From positions 6,642,437-6,706,436 of the forward strand of contig NC_071334.1 of NCBI RefSeq assembly GCF_027744825.2: 64,000 nt of DNA, given 5' to 3'. The stretch comes from Synchiropus splendidus (lineage: Eukaryota > Chordata > Actinopteri > Syngnathiformes > Callionymidae). The translations under genes and the position numbers were made by a program. The first letter of the stretch is position 1, and the number at the start of each line of letters is the position of its first letter. Shown here one piece after another: positions 1-12,200 of this stretch. Under the pieces are notes generated by a model that searched no databases, had not been told where the DNA came from, and saw nothing but the letters and a program-made list of their open reading frames with translations.

Positions 1-210
1 CGGTCTGCTGACATTTAAAATGTTAATTTTAGACTATTTGGCGTGGAAGCTTACAGGCTTTATTCAGGAAACGACAGAAACACGATCAACACTATATGAA
101 GGTGTGGATTCAGTCAGCAGTTTACAGCAGAAGTCTCTAGTTTTCTCACTCGTAATGAAGAGAAGAAGTTGAGACGAGTGGTGTGTAGATGAAGCATCCT
201 GAAACTGTGT

Positions 211-352
211 CGCAGGGAGGATGAAACAGTGTCCTAATTCAGAGGCCACTAGATGGCGCTCTTGGTTTAGAACTGATGTGAGGTTTCATGAAACCTCATC
301 TACCCTTCAATACTGTGTCATGAAGCCTCACCTACCCATCACTAGTTTTAGC
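211..352. repeat. Partial copy of the ATGAAAC short inverted-repeat element
   Basis: It contains ATGAAACAGTGTCCTAATTC, AGAGGCCACTAGATGGCGCT and the end CTACCCATCACTAGT. The same blocks recur near 6703, 7300, 24194 and 42815-43192. Confidence 0.7.
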
Positions 353-404
353 TGATTGCCTTCCTGACTTGTTGTCAGTTTCATGTTTTCTCGCCATTCA
401 ACAG

Positions 405-551
405 CAGCGTATCCCAGCTCCTCGGGGTGAGAGGCGAGGAGCCCTGGAGCAGGCCGGCCCATCGCAGGCAGCAGATATAGATGAGAAGATTCGATTCTTC
501 ACGCAGAATGTGCACAGCTTCACTCCAAGAACCTTCTTTGAGAGAGGATAG
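405..551 (+). other. Exon-like ORF, unrecognised, plus strand
   Basis: A pyrimidine-rich stretch ending ATTCAACAG (acceptor-like) is followed by 48 codons with coding-like GC-rich usage, then TAG. The product ends KIRFFTQNVHSFTPRTFFER plus G. It could be the terminal exon of a neighbour converging on lrrc7, or a fragment of a mobile element. I do not recognise the protein. It competes with the minus-strand candidate at 592-717. Confidence 0.25.
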
Positions 552-591
552 TCTTCACAACATGAGGTTTTCATGAGGGACAGAAACTCAC

Positions 592-717
592 CTGATAGGA
601 GCAACACTCTGGTGTCTGGATCAGATCTGTGATCCACGTGTCAGCAGCAGCATCCGTCGATGATGAGGAGGGATGACGCATGCTGTCTCTCTCAGTGATG
701 GACGGACAAAAGAGCAT
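592..717 (-). other. Exon-like ORF, unrecognised, minus strand
   Basis: The ORF starts at ATG 717-715 (or 681-679) and runs to a perfect donor, CAG|GTGAGT. The encoded peptide ends in DTWITDLIQTPECCSYQ. No clear acceptor lies upstream, so it would be a first coding exon. The product is not recognised. It may equally be chance. Confidence 0.2.
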
Positions 718-904
718 CTGCTGAGAGGAAGAGTTTAATCCAGCAAGGAAGGAGAAATCTCCCAAATCCTTGTCTTAATCCTCCTGCCTTGTCTCTATCT
801 GGAGTTCATCTCCTCAGATCCACCATCTCTCCATCTTCCATTACCTGATTGTTTTTCCTGGATGGAGCGCTCACGTTGCCAGACCACAGCAAGGCTGTAC
901 TCTG

Positions 905-1003
905 CGTTCTTAGAGCATTTGAGTCAGGTTGGAGGAGAGTATCTTGGAATCTTGTTCATAAGTGAGGGGAGGTTGGAGATGCTGCCCTTAAACACCGGTA
1001 TTT
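905..1003 (+). mobile_element. LINE fragment, L2-like reverse-transcriptase region
   Basis: GGAGAGTATCTTGGAATCTTG, read as EYLGILFISEGRLEM, resembles the EEFKYLGVLFTSEGRMEQ-type motif of fish L2-like LINEs. It is short and degraded. Confidence 0.55.
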
Positions 1004-1291
1004 TGGTGAAAGAAAGAGCTGAGCCAAAAGACAAAGTTGGATTTCGGTTAGCAATGGTAGCAAAGTTAGCGGATCCGGAGGAGAAATGTGACTCTGTGCT
1101 TTAGATACTCGACATCCACAGTTTCATTCTCGTAATAGAAAGAAAACAACAGGAGAACATGGCGCAGAACATTGTGCTAGTTGCGATCCGTACATTAGCC
1201 GCAGCATCGTTCAAGCCTTTCCAAAAAAAAAAACAAGTGTGTGTCGCATTAGCAGGGGGAAGAAGCAAGGCACGTTACCAATAGTGACATT

Positions 1292-1297
1292 TTTATT
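1292..1297 (-). terminator. lrrc7: lrrc7 polyadenylation signal AATAAA
   Basis: AATAAA on the minus strand is followed about 60 nt later by a U-rich run (CTTG then twelve T, minus strand, 1220-1237), like a downstream element. Cleavage would fall near 1272. Confidence 0.6.
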
Positions 1298-2389
1298 ATT
1301 TGTACAATAGAGACTTTCGTACATTATTCAAAACACCTCTTATATACTGAAAAAATGGTACGTCCCAAAGCCCAAAATGGCTTCAGTACAGTTGCTGCAC
1401 AGCATTTTTTCAATTTTATACATATATTATTAGGATCTTTTGTAAAAACCGTATCTTAAATAGTATGTACAGGTAGCGTCTGCAAAATGCATTCTAAACA
1501 CATGATATATATTATTTATATAGTTCGGCAATTATACTTCTCCGCGGTAATACTCAAACTGAAAACTGGAAGGAGTTCAACTTGCATGTGCAAATAAATA
1601 AAGAATAAATAGTCCTGTTGCTAAAAATCTATCTTTTTTTTCAGAGGTTAAAAGTACTTTTTTTTTTTTTTTCCCCGACACACAACAGAAGAAGCAGCAT
1701 TCAAGTTGGGAGGTGAAGGAACTGCAGAAAGCATGAGTACATTCACAAAAATGAGTCTTGAAATTCATTCACAGCTTTTGTACAGTGACCTCAGCGACCC
1801 CGCAACAAAATGACCGTCTAGTAGAGTCATGTACATATTTATATTCATATATATAATATATATTTGTATGACACAATTTCACAATTACAGTAGAAATACA
1901 CTTTGTACAGTTTTGGATGGGTGGCTCGCCGAGAGTGCGTGTACTTTCATCCCTCACTCACTTATAAAAGACGCCAACTGTTCTTAGCTGAGCTGAGCTA
2001 AAGGTTCGTCACTGTATTTAGAAAGACCTGAAACATGTAGTAAAAAATACTTTATCGTTATCAAAGTGCTCGCCGCTGTCTCCTTGATATTCAGATCCCA
2101 GTCGGCGGGTTGGGTCACATGTTGGGCGGAAGGTTTGGCACATGAAGAGCAGAGCAGGAGACGATGGCGTGAAGAGGAAAGCCACACCATTCTCTCGCCT
2201 CCAGAGTCGAGGCAAGATCGCTGGACTTTCCAGGGGCCACAGAAACGCTTTCATGCTGCACTCCAGAGGGTTCTGGAAAAGTCCCAACTCAAGTTTGGTC
2301 CCATTGTGAAACAGCCTTCTGAAATTTGATGGTGAACTGAGTGCAATAGGACTTGCTCCTTCTTCTATAAAAACTGTCATTGTATTTCT

Positions 2390-2862
2390 ATCTTTGTGGG
2401 GACCTCTCAATGACATAACCCTTTCCCCAGCCTTTCACCCTAAACCTAACCATTCAAAACACATGGCTAACTTCACTCTAAAATCCAATTATAATGACCC
2501 AGTCATTTTGACGTTGTCATCCTCAAATTTGGGTTTAACCTTGTTTGGACCGGCAACACTAAATGTCCTCAAAAGGAGGTGTTTTTACCAGAAATGGTCC
2601 TAACAAGAACAATCCCCCACACACATGCATATCTCTGTCCTTGGAGGACGTCTCATTGCCGTATCCCTTTCCCCAGCCTCTCACTCTTAACTTCACCATC
2701 CAAACCAAACGGCAAACCTTAACCAGGACTATGATCCAAACTGAAACCCAATCATTTTGAAGGTTTTATCCTCAAAAACTGAGGCTTGGACTTCAGGGGA
2801 CAAGGGGCAAAACATGTCCTCACAAGTAGGTGTGATTCCAATAATTTGTCCCAGCAAGGACA
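2390..2862. repeat. Interspersed repeat, two direct units of ~230 bp
   Basis: Unit 1 (2390-2611) and unit 2 (2632-2862) share CCCTTTCCCCAGCCT, CACCATCCAAA-like and CAATCATTTTGA-like blocks, and end TAACAAGAAC / CAGCAAGGAC. An inverted copy lies at 27540-27660. The type resembles a telomere-like CTAACC-rich repeat common in teleosts. Confidence 0.7.
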
Positions 2863-3012
2863 GCTATACAAGTACTCCTTTGTACACACACACCTGATAC
2901 ACAGACACACCGTTTTCTTACGAACAAAAACACATGTCCCATCACACATTGCTCCCACCCACAGAGGTCGCTCATTCACACACTGAGACTCTTTTCTCAC
3001 ACACATATCAAC

Positions 3013-3626
3013 TAGGGATGCTACGATCAAGATTTTTGCAGCCGATACCGATCACATGGATTGACAATGAGTTTGTAACTCCAAAACAGAGAGCACTGCA
3101 TTTATGAGAGTTTCCACTGTGGACGTTTTCAAACATTTTAGAGTCACAAACGCTGCACCTGACTCCAAAACGGCGATGGATCCGGGCATTTCCATTTCAG
3201 TCTCGGCGTAAACGACACCTGGGAAAGGCTGCTCATCTGGCTCGGTGAAATTAATCATTATTTCTTAGCATTTCGAATGTCACGCTCGGACCGGCGGGTG
3301 TTGCTAAGCTTCAGCCTGCTGCTGAGGAACCACTCTCACTTTCATGAGCCCAGAAAACTCTCCGTGCTGCGTCTAGTGCTGGAGCTTGAAATGGTGGGTT
3401 TAATTTGAAGGCGCTTCCCTGCACAGCATTTTCCCATGTGCCACAGGATGCTAACTTTACATGACAGATTGAAAGAACCTTCGTAGCAGACACGCTGCTG
3501 CTGAGTGAGCAGCGAGCAGGGAGGAGCGGCTGTCGCGATCAGCAATGACAGGTAGTGATCAGCATTCACCGATCACGCTGATATCGGCCGATCATGATCG
3601 GTGACCGATCGACCAGAGCATCCCTA
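3013..3626. mobile_element. Non-autonomous hAT-type DNA transposon (614 bp) with 8-bp TSD
   Basis: The ends are TAGGGATGCT and its complement AGCATCCCTA. They are followed inside by GCCGATACCGATCA on the left and, as an inverted match, TGATCGGTGACCGATC on the right. Flanks at 3005-3012 and 3627-3634 are both ATATCAAC, a perfect 8-bp target duplication typical of hAT elements. No transposase ORF is present. It lies in the inferred lrrc7 3' UTR, inserted in CA-rich DNA. Confidence 0.9.
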
Positions 3627-4850
3627 ATATCAACACACACCAGCACTGGCCTGAGGCACATCCAAATATCCCACACACAAAGTTGTCTCTTCAACATGAC
3701 TCTGTCACTCTCATCATAAGTCACTGGCAAAAGGGCAGAGATCCCTCTGAGACACACACACACACACACAGGCAAAACCACGGCTCAGTCCCAAGGTCCC
3801 TCCCACATCCGTCACTCACGGTGAGCTCTCATGCCACGCAATGCTTCCTCCACGCTCCGTGATTCTGTGGCCACTGTAAGTCGTGGGGAATGGTGCAGAC
3901 GAAGCTCATCTAAATCCGGGTCGTGGCCCCACACGGAGCCAGTAAACAACAGTAGAAAATGTCTACAAACAAGATCAGACGCACAGTGGGTCCCGATGCA
4001 TAAAGAGGGCTCACTGTGCAGCGGTGTACGAACGGTTTGGTGTAAACATTAGCATGAGTTGCTCATTAGATGGCACTGCAGCGCAGCTCGGGCGCCGTTA
4101 AACAGAAAGTGCTGACCGGGCAGAAATATTGCTTGGAGCTCTTCTCAGCGCAGCGTCGACGGAAAAGCGCTGATGAGAATGAACGTACAAGACAGTGTCT
4201 CTTGTGGATGCCTTCGTCCCCGTACGCTCCGAGAAGAGTTCTTTACAATGTCATAACCATAATTGCAGCGGCGCTGTATAATTACACAAGGCAGAAGAGT
4301 CTTAATATCTATGTACACCAGGAGGCAACAGCAGAGCGTGAAACACAAACTAGAATCAAAGTGTAAGAATAGGCGAGAAGCAGCCAACAAACATGGAGAA
4401 CAACACAGCCAGCAAATCATTTGGAAAAACACCACGGAATAACGCTGACCGACACTACACAACTTTAAGAAGCCATTGTTTGAAAGGTTAGTGGCACAGC
4501 GAGGACGTATGAGACTGAAGTGTTCCCCTGCACAACACTGACTCCACACACGTGGGAAGCCAAAATTCTACGACCGACATTCAAACGCACGCGGACGAAC
4601 CCAAGTCGGAAATCTGCCCCGCACTTGTTTCATTTGATGTTCAAAGGTCTGGACCAGTCACTCAAAACCAAGTTTGGATTCAGCTGAAGTGAGAAGAGAC
4701 CAGTGGAAGCAGCTGCAGTTGTTGGGACTCATGCAGCAGAAATGGATGAGGTGAGCATAGCCATGACTGAATCTTAACAAAAATAACAATTAAAAATAAT
4801 AATAATAAAAAAATACTAGAAAAAATAATAGAAAAAAAAACAACAACATA

Positions 4851-5047
4851 AAATGCCAACTTGTTTGCGACAAAGATTCAATGTGAACAGTAGGCAAATG
4901 AAGTCAATTTCTAAAACAAACCACAGCATAAAACAAATAAATAAAAGTAAATAAATAAAAAATAAAATAAGGTAGTAGCTAATAAAAAGAACAAAATTGA
5001 AGGTGAAAAGCTAAAACCTAAACAAAAATGCATCAGGATGGGGGAAA
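4851..5047. repeat. Dispersed A-rich repeat, copy 1
   Basis: It shares CTTGTTTGCGACAAAGATT, TTTCTAAAACAAAC, CTAAACAAAAATGCATCAGGA-like blocks and an AAATAAATAA-rich middle with 7058-7275, in the same orientation and order. The wider 4780-5250 region is A-rich on the plus strand. Confidence 0.8.
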
Positions 5048-6120
5048 AAAACGACCATACCATATCAGTGAAAGAAAAAAAAATAATAAATAAAATTAAA
5101 TAAAATGAATTCCACAATGGAAAATGGCTAGGGAAAAACAGTAACAGATGAAACAAGTTACCCGCAGAAAAATACATGACCGATCAGCTGCACCTCAAAA
5201 CAAAAAATAAAATGAATAAATAAAAATAAAAATATATACAGATATCCCATGTGACTTTATATTTTATACCAGAACGGAGAAAAAATATTCACTAATTTAC
5301 TAATAATGTATAGAGGCTCCAATCTGAATATGAAAACTGTCACTCAAACACTCCAACAACTCCAAACAAATGTGGTTCAGCTGGAGAAAGCTGAAGGTTC
5401 CTGGTCGCGTCACCACTGACAAGCGCATCCGGTCTCTCCATCGATATTTACACGAGGACATTATTTCACCTCAGATATAACAAATCACATGTTGACTTCC
5501 AAGTCTAAAATTTCAATAGTTTTCCAAAACCTGTAACACGTAAGAAAATGATCATCAACTTTGCTGACTGTATAAATCCTTCAAACAGGGCGATTTCCGA
5601 CTTATTGCTAAAAAAAAAAAAAAAGAATAAAAAATAAAGTTGAAATACAGAAGAATGTAGCAGGAAGTAGCTGTTGCCACGATGATGTGACTAAAGGTGT
5701 CACAATTCCCTCCAGTGTGTTCTTCTGGAGTGGTGGTATCAGGTGTGGACCATCTGATGTTTGAGGGTTAAAGTTGTGTAGTGTGTCGGGGGCATGAACA
5801 ACAATGAAGAAAGGAAACAACACCCCCAAATTCCAGTCAGTCAGAAGGCGCCTGCAATAGAAACCAGGAGTAAATCCAAACGACAGCAGCTCGGGTTTTC
5901 CATCCAGCCGACAGTCAGTTGCCCGACGTGTGTTTCCTCGGGGTACATTTGGCACTCATAATCGCCTTTGGTCCAGCAAGAGGCAGATCTCCTTTTTTTT
6001 TTTGTTTTTTTAAAGGCTCATGTTCGGGTCCCACAAGCCTCCAGCAGGTGGGGTTAAAAGGTGGGATGAGGAGCAGAAGGGAGAAGCCGTGTTGTGTGTT
6101 TGTCTGCTATGAAACTAAGC

Positions 6121-6231
6121 CTAGTGCGTGCTGCTGTCCCTCAGAACCACCAAGTCCACCATCCGTGGGAAACTCTTCAGCAGTGAGACGGCTGTCTCGT
6201 GCTCCATGTGTAAAAAACTATGTCCGTTAGC
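6121..6231 (-). CDS. lrrc7: lrrc7 coding exon 31 (residues 1604-1639, PDZ end and stop)
   Basis: It encodes [20 protein letters not shown] and then [16 protein letters not shown] with a TAG stop at 6121-6123. The body matches mammalian [20 protein letters not shown]. The C-terminal tail RDSSTH differs from mammalian RELTV. The acceptor is TTTGCCTTGCAG. Confidence 0.95.
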   Translation of the reverse strand, partial: ANGHSFLHMEHETAVSLLKSFPRMVDLVVLRDSSTH

Positions 6232-9200
6232 CTGCAAGGCAAACACGACGCACAGTCAACAGCATGTGTGTGTGTGCGCGCATGCATGTAAAGAGGCGAG
6301 TCTTTTTTGTGGGAGGAATGATGGAGGGTCACTGCCATCATTATCTCAGTAACACATCACTGTTGGGGAAAAGAGAGAGCAGAGGAGGAGCTACACAGTC
6401 ATGCTGCAGGAGAGAGAAGGGTAAAGACACAAAAGGGTTTTTAGATGAACTGATCCAACTACAGGACAAAGCTGTGGAGAGAAGATGAGCACAGAAGAGA
6501 GAAGGAGGGGCCACTCTGGGACGACATGATCGCACTCACTATTCACAACTTAAATCCATCGAGCGAACTTATTTGAAAGAGACAGTCTGTGACTTGAATC
6601 TCTGTTGGCTGTAAATGCTGTCGAGCTAAGCGTCTCTTCAGTAACAGTGTGCTTGGTGTTGTGAGTCTCAAGCGAGAGAGAAGTTAGAGTTTCAGATAAT
6701 GTCCTGATTCCCAAAGCACAGCAGGGGGCGCTCTTGGCTTAAAAATGATGTGGAGTGTCATTGAAATGGTCGTTGAAACTCAAAATTTACACACACTACA
6801 TGACACTGTTTCATGAAACCTCATCGGCCCCTCACTAGTTTGAGGGAGTCCACGAAGCCCCAATTTGGGCACTTATATGAAGCACTGTGTTGACTGAATA
6901 CATTTTTAGCGTCGCAGTCAGTGATGCGTCGTTGAGGTTTCATGAGACAGTGTCCTGATTTTCAGAGGCCACCAGACGGCGCTGTCTGCTGTAAAATGTT
7001 TAGATTTGAACAACGGAATAATAATAATAATAATAATATGCAAAAAAAGCCAACGTAAAACGCCAAGTTGTTTGCGACAAAGATTTGGTGATAGAAAATT
7101 CAACGTAAACAGCAGGGAGTAAAATGAAGTACATTTCTAAAACAAACTGCAATGAAAAATTTATAAATTCATGAAAATAAATAAAAAAATAAATAAAGTG
7201 GTAGTTAATAAAATGAACAAAATTGGTGAGAAGTTAACACCTAAACAAAATAGCATCAGGACAAGGGGGGAAAAATGACCACACCAAATCATTTCTAAAG
7301 CAAGAGCACCATCTAGGGGCCTGTGAACTGAGGACACTGTTTCATCCACCCTGCAACACTGTTTCATGATACACCATCGACCCATCACAGCCCCCGGGAC
7401 ACTGTATTGACTCCTGTGATACACAACTCTTTCCCCTCTTCTAAACAACATACAGCACCTGGAAACTAACACGAGTCCACAGAGCTACACCTTGAAGAAG
7501 TGTATCAGTCTACAATAGTGATTTTGGCAGAACACCAAGCATCAGTCAATCCAAGTTTGCCTTTGTGAGAAAGCTTCTATTTCTCGCTCAAAAGTTTTTA
7601 CACTCCCTCACTCTGCTTTGATCTCAGTTCCGCACCTGTGTTCGCTCAAAACTGATGAAACTTCCAGGACTAGTCAGAGAAAATGGGAGTGTAAATCCTG
7701 CACTCAGCTGAGAAAATACAAATGACTGCATGGTTCGGGGAGGAGGGGAAGGGGTGGACACTCTTGAATGTACATTGTCGTGATATTTACCTGCAGAATC
7801 TTGTCTCCAGGGTGTAGGGCGGCAGCAGCGGGCCCGTCATGCTGTACCCTAGTAACAAAGATACCCTATAAGTCAAAATGATACACCGTTAGGACGACAC
7901 AGGGACACGATGGTTTAGAATCTTTGCCTTTTTTTTATCTCAATATCCCCAATAAATCACATTCTGCCACAAAATCAATTTGGAAATGCATGCAGGTCTG
8001 AAGAAAACTGCCAGAGATGCATAGGTCCTGAGCTCCGATTGGATTTGAAATGATAAACAACCCAATTATCCAGTCAAAGAGTGAGAGAAGGGGAGACAGT
8101 TTGGCCACTGACGGGAGGAGAGAGCTGGAGAAGAGTGGGCTCAAATGTGGTCCCTCAACCACCCAAGGCAGAGATTGTAAAAACACCAACATCTTTTCAC
8201 GAGAAGCTGAAAGATGCTTTCTTCAACACAGAAAGTGTGACTGTGACAATGTGACTGCATCTGCTCCGTGTGCTTCAACGCGTGGTTGAATGCACGGCGG
8301 GTGTGCAGGGATGCGCCGGTGACAGGGTGCGGCGGCGGCGGTGAGCACACACCACACGCGGAGTGCATGGAAACAAAGACGAGACAGGAGATTGCAGCAG
8401 GGTTAGCGGCGTCACTGTCTGAGCTCCGTAACATTCAGGCGTGTCAATGTTACAGAGCTCACAATGAGTCAGGGATGTTTATGGAGCCTGTTAGCAAGAA
8501 CATTAGTCAGTTGAGTAGTTGAGGCCTTTTGACTTTTAAAAGTCAGAAATCTGCCATTTGGATCTGATTCTCTCTTTCCTGAAGAGAAATTTGGCGACTC
8601 ATCGGAAGTCGGCTCCTGATTTCCCCTGGAAATGGGCAGATTTCTGAATTTGTCTTCCTCAAATGGCCCAAAGAACAAAGACATTTCCTCAGATGCATGG
8701 CAACCATTGCCATGGTACTGAAGTGCACACATAAGGCCAAACATGTTCCTCACACCTAATTCGATCACAGAAGTTTCATCGTTACGGGCAGACCATTTAG
8801 TCACAGCTATTGTTGTCTCTTTATGGTCAATGAAACTTGTCATGAAACTATCCGTTATTGTTATTTTGTACTGAGTTAGAAGAAGTTTTTACGCATATTC
8901 ACTTGAGGAACACCTCCATTAAAAATGTAACTCCGACAGTCTTGTTCCAACACTGTCTGCGTGTCCTCTCCACGAGTCCAAAACCACATGACCTTCATTT
9001 GACCTCCAAACTTCTTCACGAGACGAGATTCATCTCTGACTCTTCTAACTACACCACACATCATGGGTGAGGAACCTTGACTGAGATAGATGGAACTCCC
9101 TCGCACCAGGAGGATCACGCCAATAGATGTTTCTACCAAGCTGTGTGTGGCTTAACTACAGCACATCCAGCCGTACTAAGTGTCACAGCACTCAGTTACA

Positions 9201-12200
9201 ATGACCTAAACGGTTCCCATGATGCTTTGTAGTCCAGTCAACCAAGCCACATCTGGCTCGCAAGTCATACAGTAGGTTCTCATCATCATCATCATGCATC
9301 ATAACAGTGACCATAACTGTCCCATAAAGCTTCTCCTCTTCTCTTGCTGCTGCTCACAACATCACTTTGCACCTGCTCCACCATGCCAACACTCTCTTCT
9401 TCACCTCTGCCCATGACTTCTAAAGATAGAGCCCAAATATTGAACCGTTTCCGACTCCTGTCTCCTGATTTTCTCAGCAGCCTTGCTGATATCATCAACA
9501 AACATCATTGTCCATGGGAAGAGAAATGCTGCCTAACCTCACCTGAGCATCACATTCGCAAACAAGTATGGAATCATACGTTCAGCTTGAATCCATCACT
9601 TCAATAGGACCACTCTGACAGACCAGAAGTCATCTGTCAAAAACGTACTGAGCCATTTTGTCTACATCCTCTTCTTCTTCTTCTTTCTCTTTGGGCTTCT
9701 CCCTTCAGTGGTGGCCACAGTGGATCATCTTCCTCCATCTCCCCCTGTCCTCTGCTTCCTCTTCTCTCAAACCTACAAACCTCATGTCCTCCTTCACCAC
9801 CTCCATCACTCTCCTCTTTGGCCTTCCTCTCCACCTTCTGCCTGGCAGTTCCAACCTCAACATCTTCATCTACCAATGTACTGGCTCTCTCTCTCTCCTC
9901 TGTACATGTCCAAACCATCTCCATCCAGCCTCTCTGACTTGGTCTCCTAAACACCTGAGCACATGTGCTGTCCCTCTGATCCTATCATCATCCTGCTCAC
10001 TCCCAGAGAGAAGCTCAGCATCTTCATCTCTGCTACCTCCAGCTCTGCCTCCTGTCTTTTCCTCAGTGCCACTGTTTCCAAACCATCCAACATTGCTGGC
10101 CTCACCACCCTTTTGGACACTTTCCCTTTCATCCTTGTCGACACCCTTTTGTCACACATCACACCTGACACTTTTCTCCAATGATTCCACCCTGCCTGCA
10201 CGCGCTTCTTCACCTCTTTCTCACACTCTCCATGAGCCTCAGTACTTCAAATCCCTCACCTTCTTTATCTCTGTATCATGCCATCAATCCAGTTTCTCCT
10301 TACACCGGCCCCAAGCCCGGATAATGCAGAGGGTTGTGTCAGGAAGGCCATCCGCGTAAAAACTTCAGATCGGATCAGACAAATGATTCCTACTTTCTCT
10401 ACATCCCTCGATCTCAAATCTAAAGAAAGTCAAAAGATTTTTCATCTCATCTAAAAGGAGAGGCATGACAGCCCACAGCTTTATTTTGGGGTGTCTCTGC
10501 ACCATCTACGGCCACGACAAATGAAAGACACAGGTGATGAGTGCATCACGGTCCAGTCCACGTGACTGTAGTCACTGCCTCTCTAACTAGCCAGCTTCTG
10601 CAGGGAAACACAGGGATTTCGAGAGTCGCCAGTCCTCTTTTCCATCTGGACTCATTTGTATTGAAACCAACATCTGCCCACACAACGTGGCATTAATAAT
10701 ACACAAAGCTTGAGAGACGCTGAGATGGAAATGCTGAACAACCTAACGTGTCAGCGATTTAAACACTTGTTTTAAAACTCAAATATATGATGAGTCTGCA
10801 TCTCCTGTGTTATCAGTTCACACGCCTGCTTCAGTCCATCCAGGCGCTGGGACAGATGGTTGATAATAAAGGCTTACGGTCACTAAATGGACATTTAAAA
10901 AATCTGATGTTCCGAGTTTTAAGATCAAAGTTATTAGCAGTTAAACCAGAAGAGCTGAGTAAGGGCTAAAACAAATACAGGACGACTCTGGGAGGTGAGC
11001 ACAGACATGACACTTTCGAGCTGTGTTCACCACTTTCACCCATGTGAACTTACGTAAATAGTCAGTGCCTTAAACTGAAGCTAAGCCAGTGCTGGCAAAT
11101 ACTCTCCAGTGAGGTCATCATAATAGTGTTATTACTGGACATAAAGTTAGTATTGCAATGATATTTGAAAATACGAACAGTATAGTGTGTTTTTAGCGAA
11201 AGTAGTGGACTTAGTAGGAATGAAAGTGGTGCTGGAAGTTGTACTGTAATAGTAATAGTAGTAATAGCACAAGTAGTATTTCTATCTCAAACCGTAGCAA
11301 CTGTCATAGTATTACTACTGTATGAGGTATCTGTTGAAAGGATATGAGAAGAAGTCGATGGATTAGTAGTAGTACTTGAAGAATTAGACATGGTGAAAGC
11401 TTTGGGGTGTTGAAGACATAATAGTTGTCTTTGCAAGGGGAGAGCAAATATCAATATGGGGAGAAGAGACGGCATTACTTGTATAACTACTGCAGTAGCA
11501 GTGTTGTATTTGTAGAAACACTAGTCAACACTCTAGTTGTAGTAGTGCTGTTGCTGCACGTAGTCGGACTGACTGTTTAAGTGATCCAAGATGAAGATAT
11601 CAGTGAAGAGAGGAGCAATAGTGGAAGCCGTCTCCGTTCACTGTAGCGTTGCCGAATCGTATTACTGCACCATGTCGTGAGATGATTCAACTTTTGCTCC
11701 GTAACACTCGCTCAATGCCTGACACCCTCGGTGAGGGATCTTATCATCCTAGCACATGAGAGAGATACTTGAACTCAGCCATGAACTCCATTCTCAGCTA
11801 ACTTTGTGCAACTGAGAATGAAAATCATGAAAGAAATGGGTGTCAGACAGCCGTTTCCATGGCAACTCTGACTTCAGGTCCGGGCAGGTTTCGGGTCGTA
11901 CCATGTCGGAGGGCTTGAACGGGTTCCCCTGACCGCTGATGCCCCCAGAGATACTGAAACCCAGACCGGGATTCTTCTCTATTCGTACACACAACTGGAG
12001 AGAAGGGGAGGATGCAGGGAGGAGAAGGGAAAAACAAAGAGTGAAAGAGTTACAGTCGCCAGTGCATGGGGTGACGATAGAGATGCTGTCTGTGCTCTGA
12101 GGTGAGTCAGGGGTTCCAAACACCACAACATATCATCAAATGCAAACAACAAAACTTGATTCTTACAGTTAAGCTTTTGTTTTAAACAACTGTGCTTCAT

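Larger units (their letters stand above)
1272..6120 (-). other. lrrc7: lrrc7 3' UTR (inferred, ~4.85 kb)
   Basis: No further acceptor or coding match follows the stop codon. The only minus-strand AATAAA I found between the stop and position 1260 is at 1292-1297. The span holds a hAT-type element (3013-3626), a two-unit repeat (2390-2862), CA-rich DNA, and a T-rich stretch on the mRNA strand (4780-5250). The 1300-2000 part is AU-rich with ATTTA motifs, as in regulated neuronal 3' UTRs. UTR length is an inference without transcript data. Confidence 0.55.

Noticed and set aside
4911..5177. Phe/Leu-rich minus-strand ORF resembling a membrane protein
   Set aside because: It is a translation of T-rich low-complexity DNA in the 3' UTR, part of a dispersed repeat.
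9658..10359. 233-codon plus-strand ORF
   Set aside because: It is the antisense of a degraded LINE C-terminus; composition is Ser/Leu/Pro-rich and the true signal is on the minus strand.
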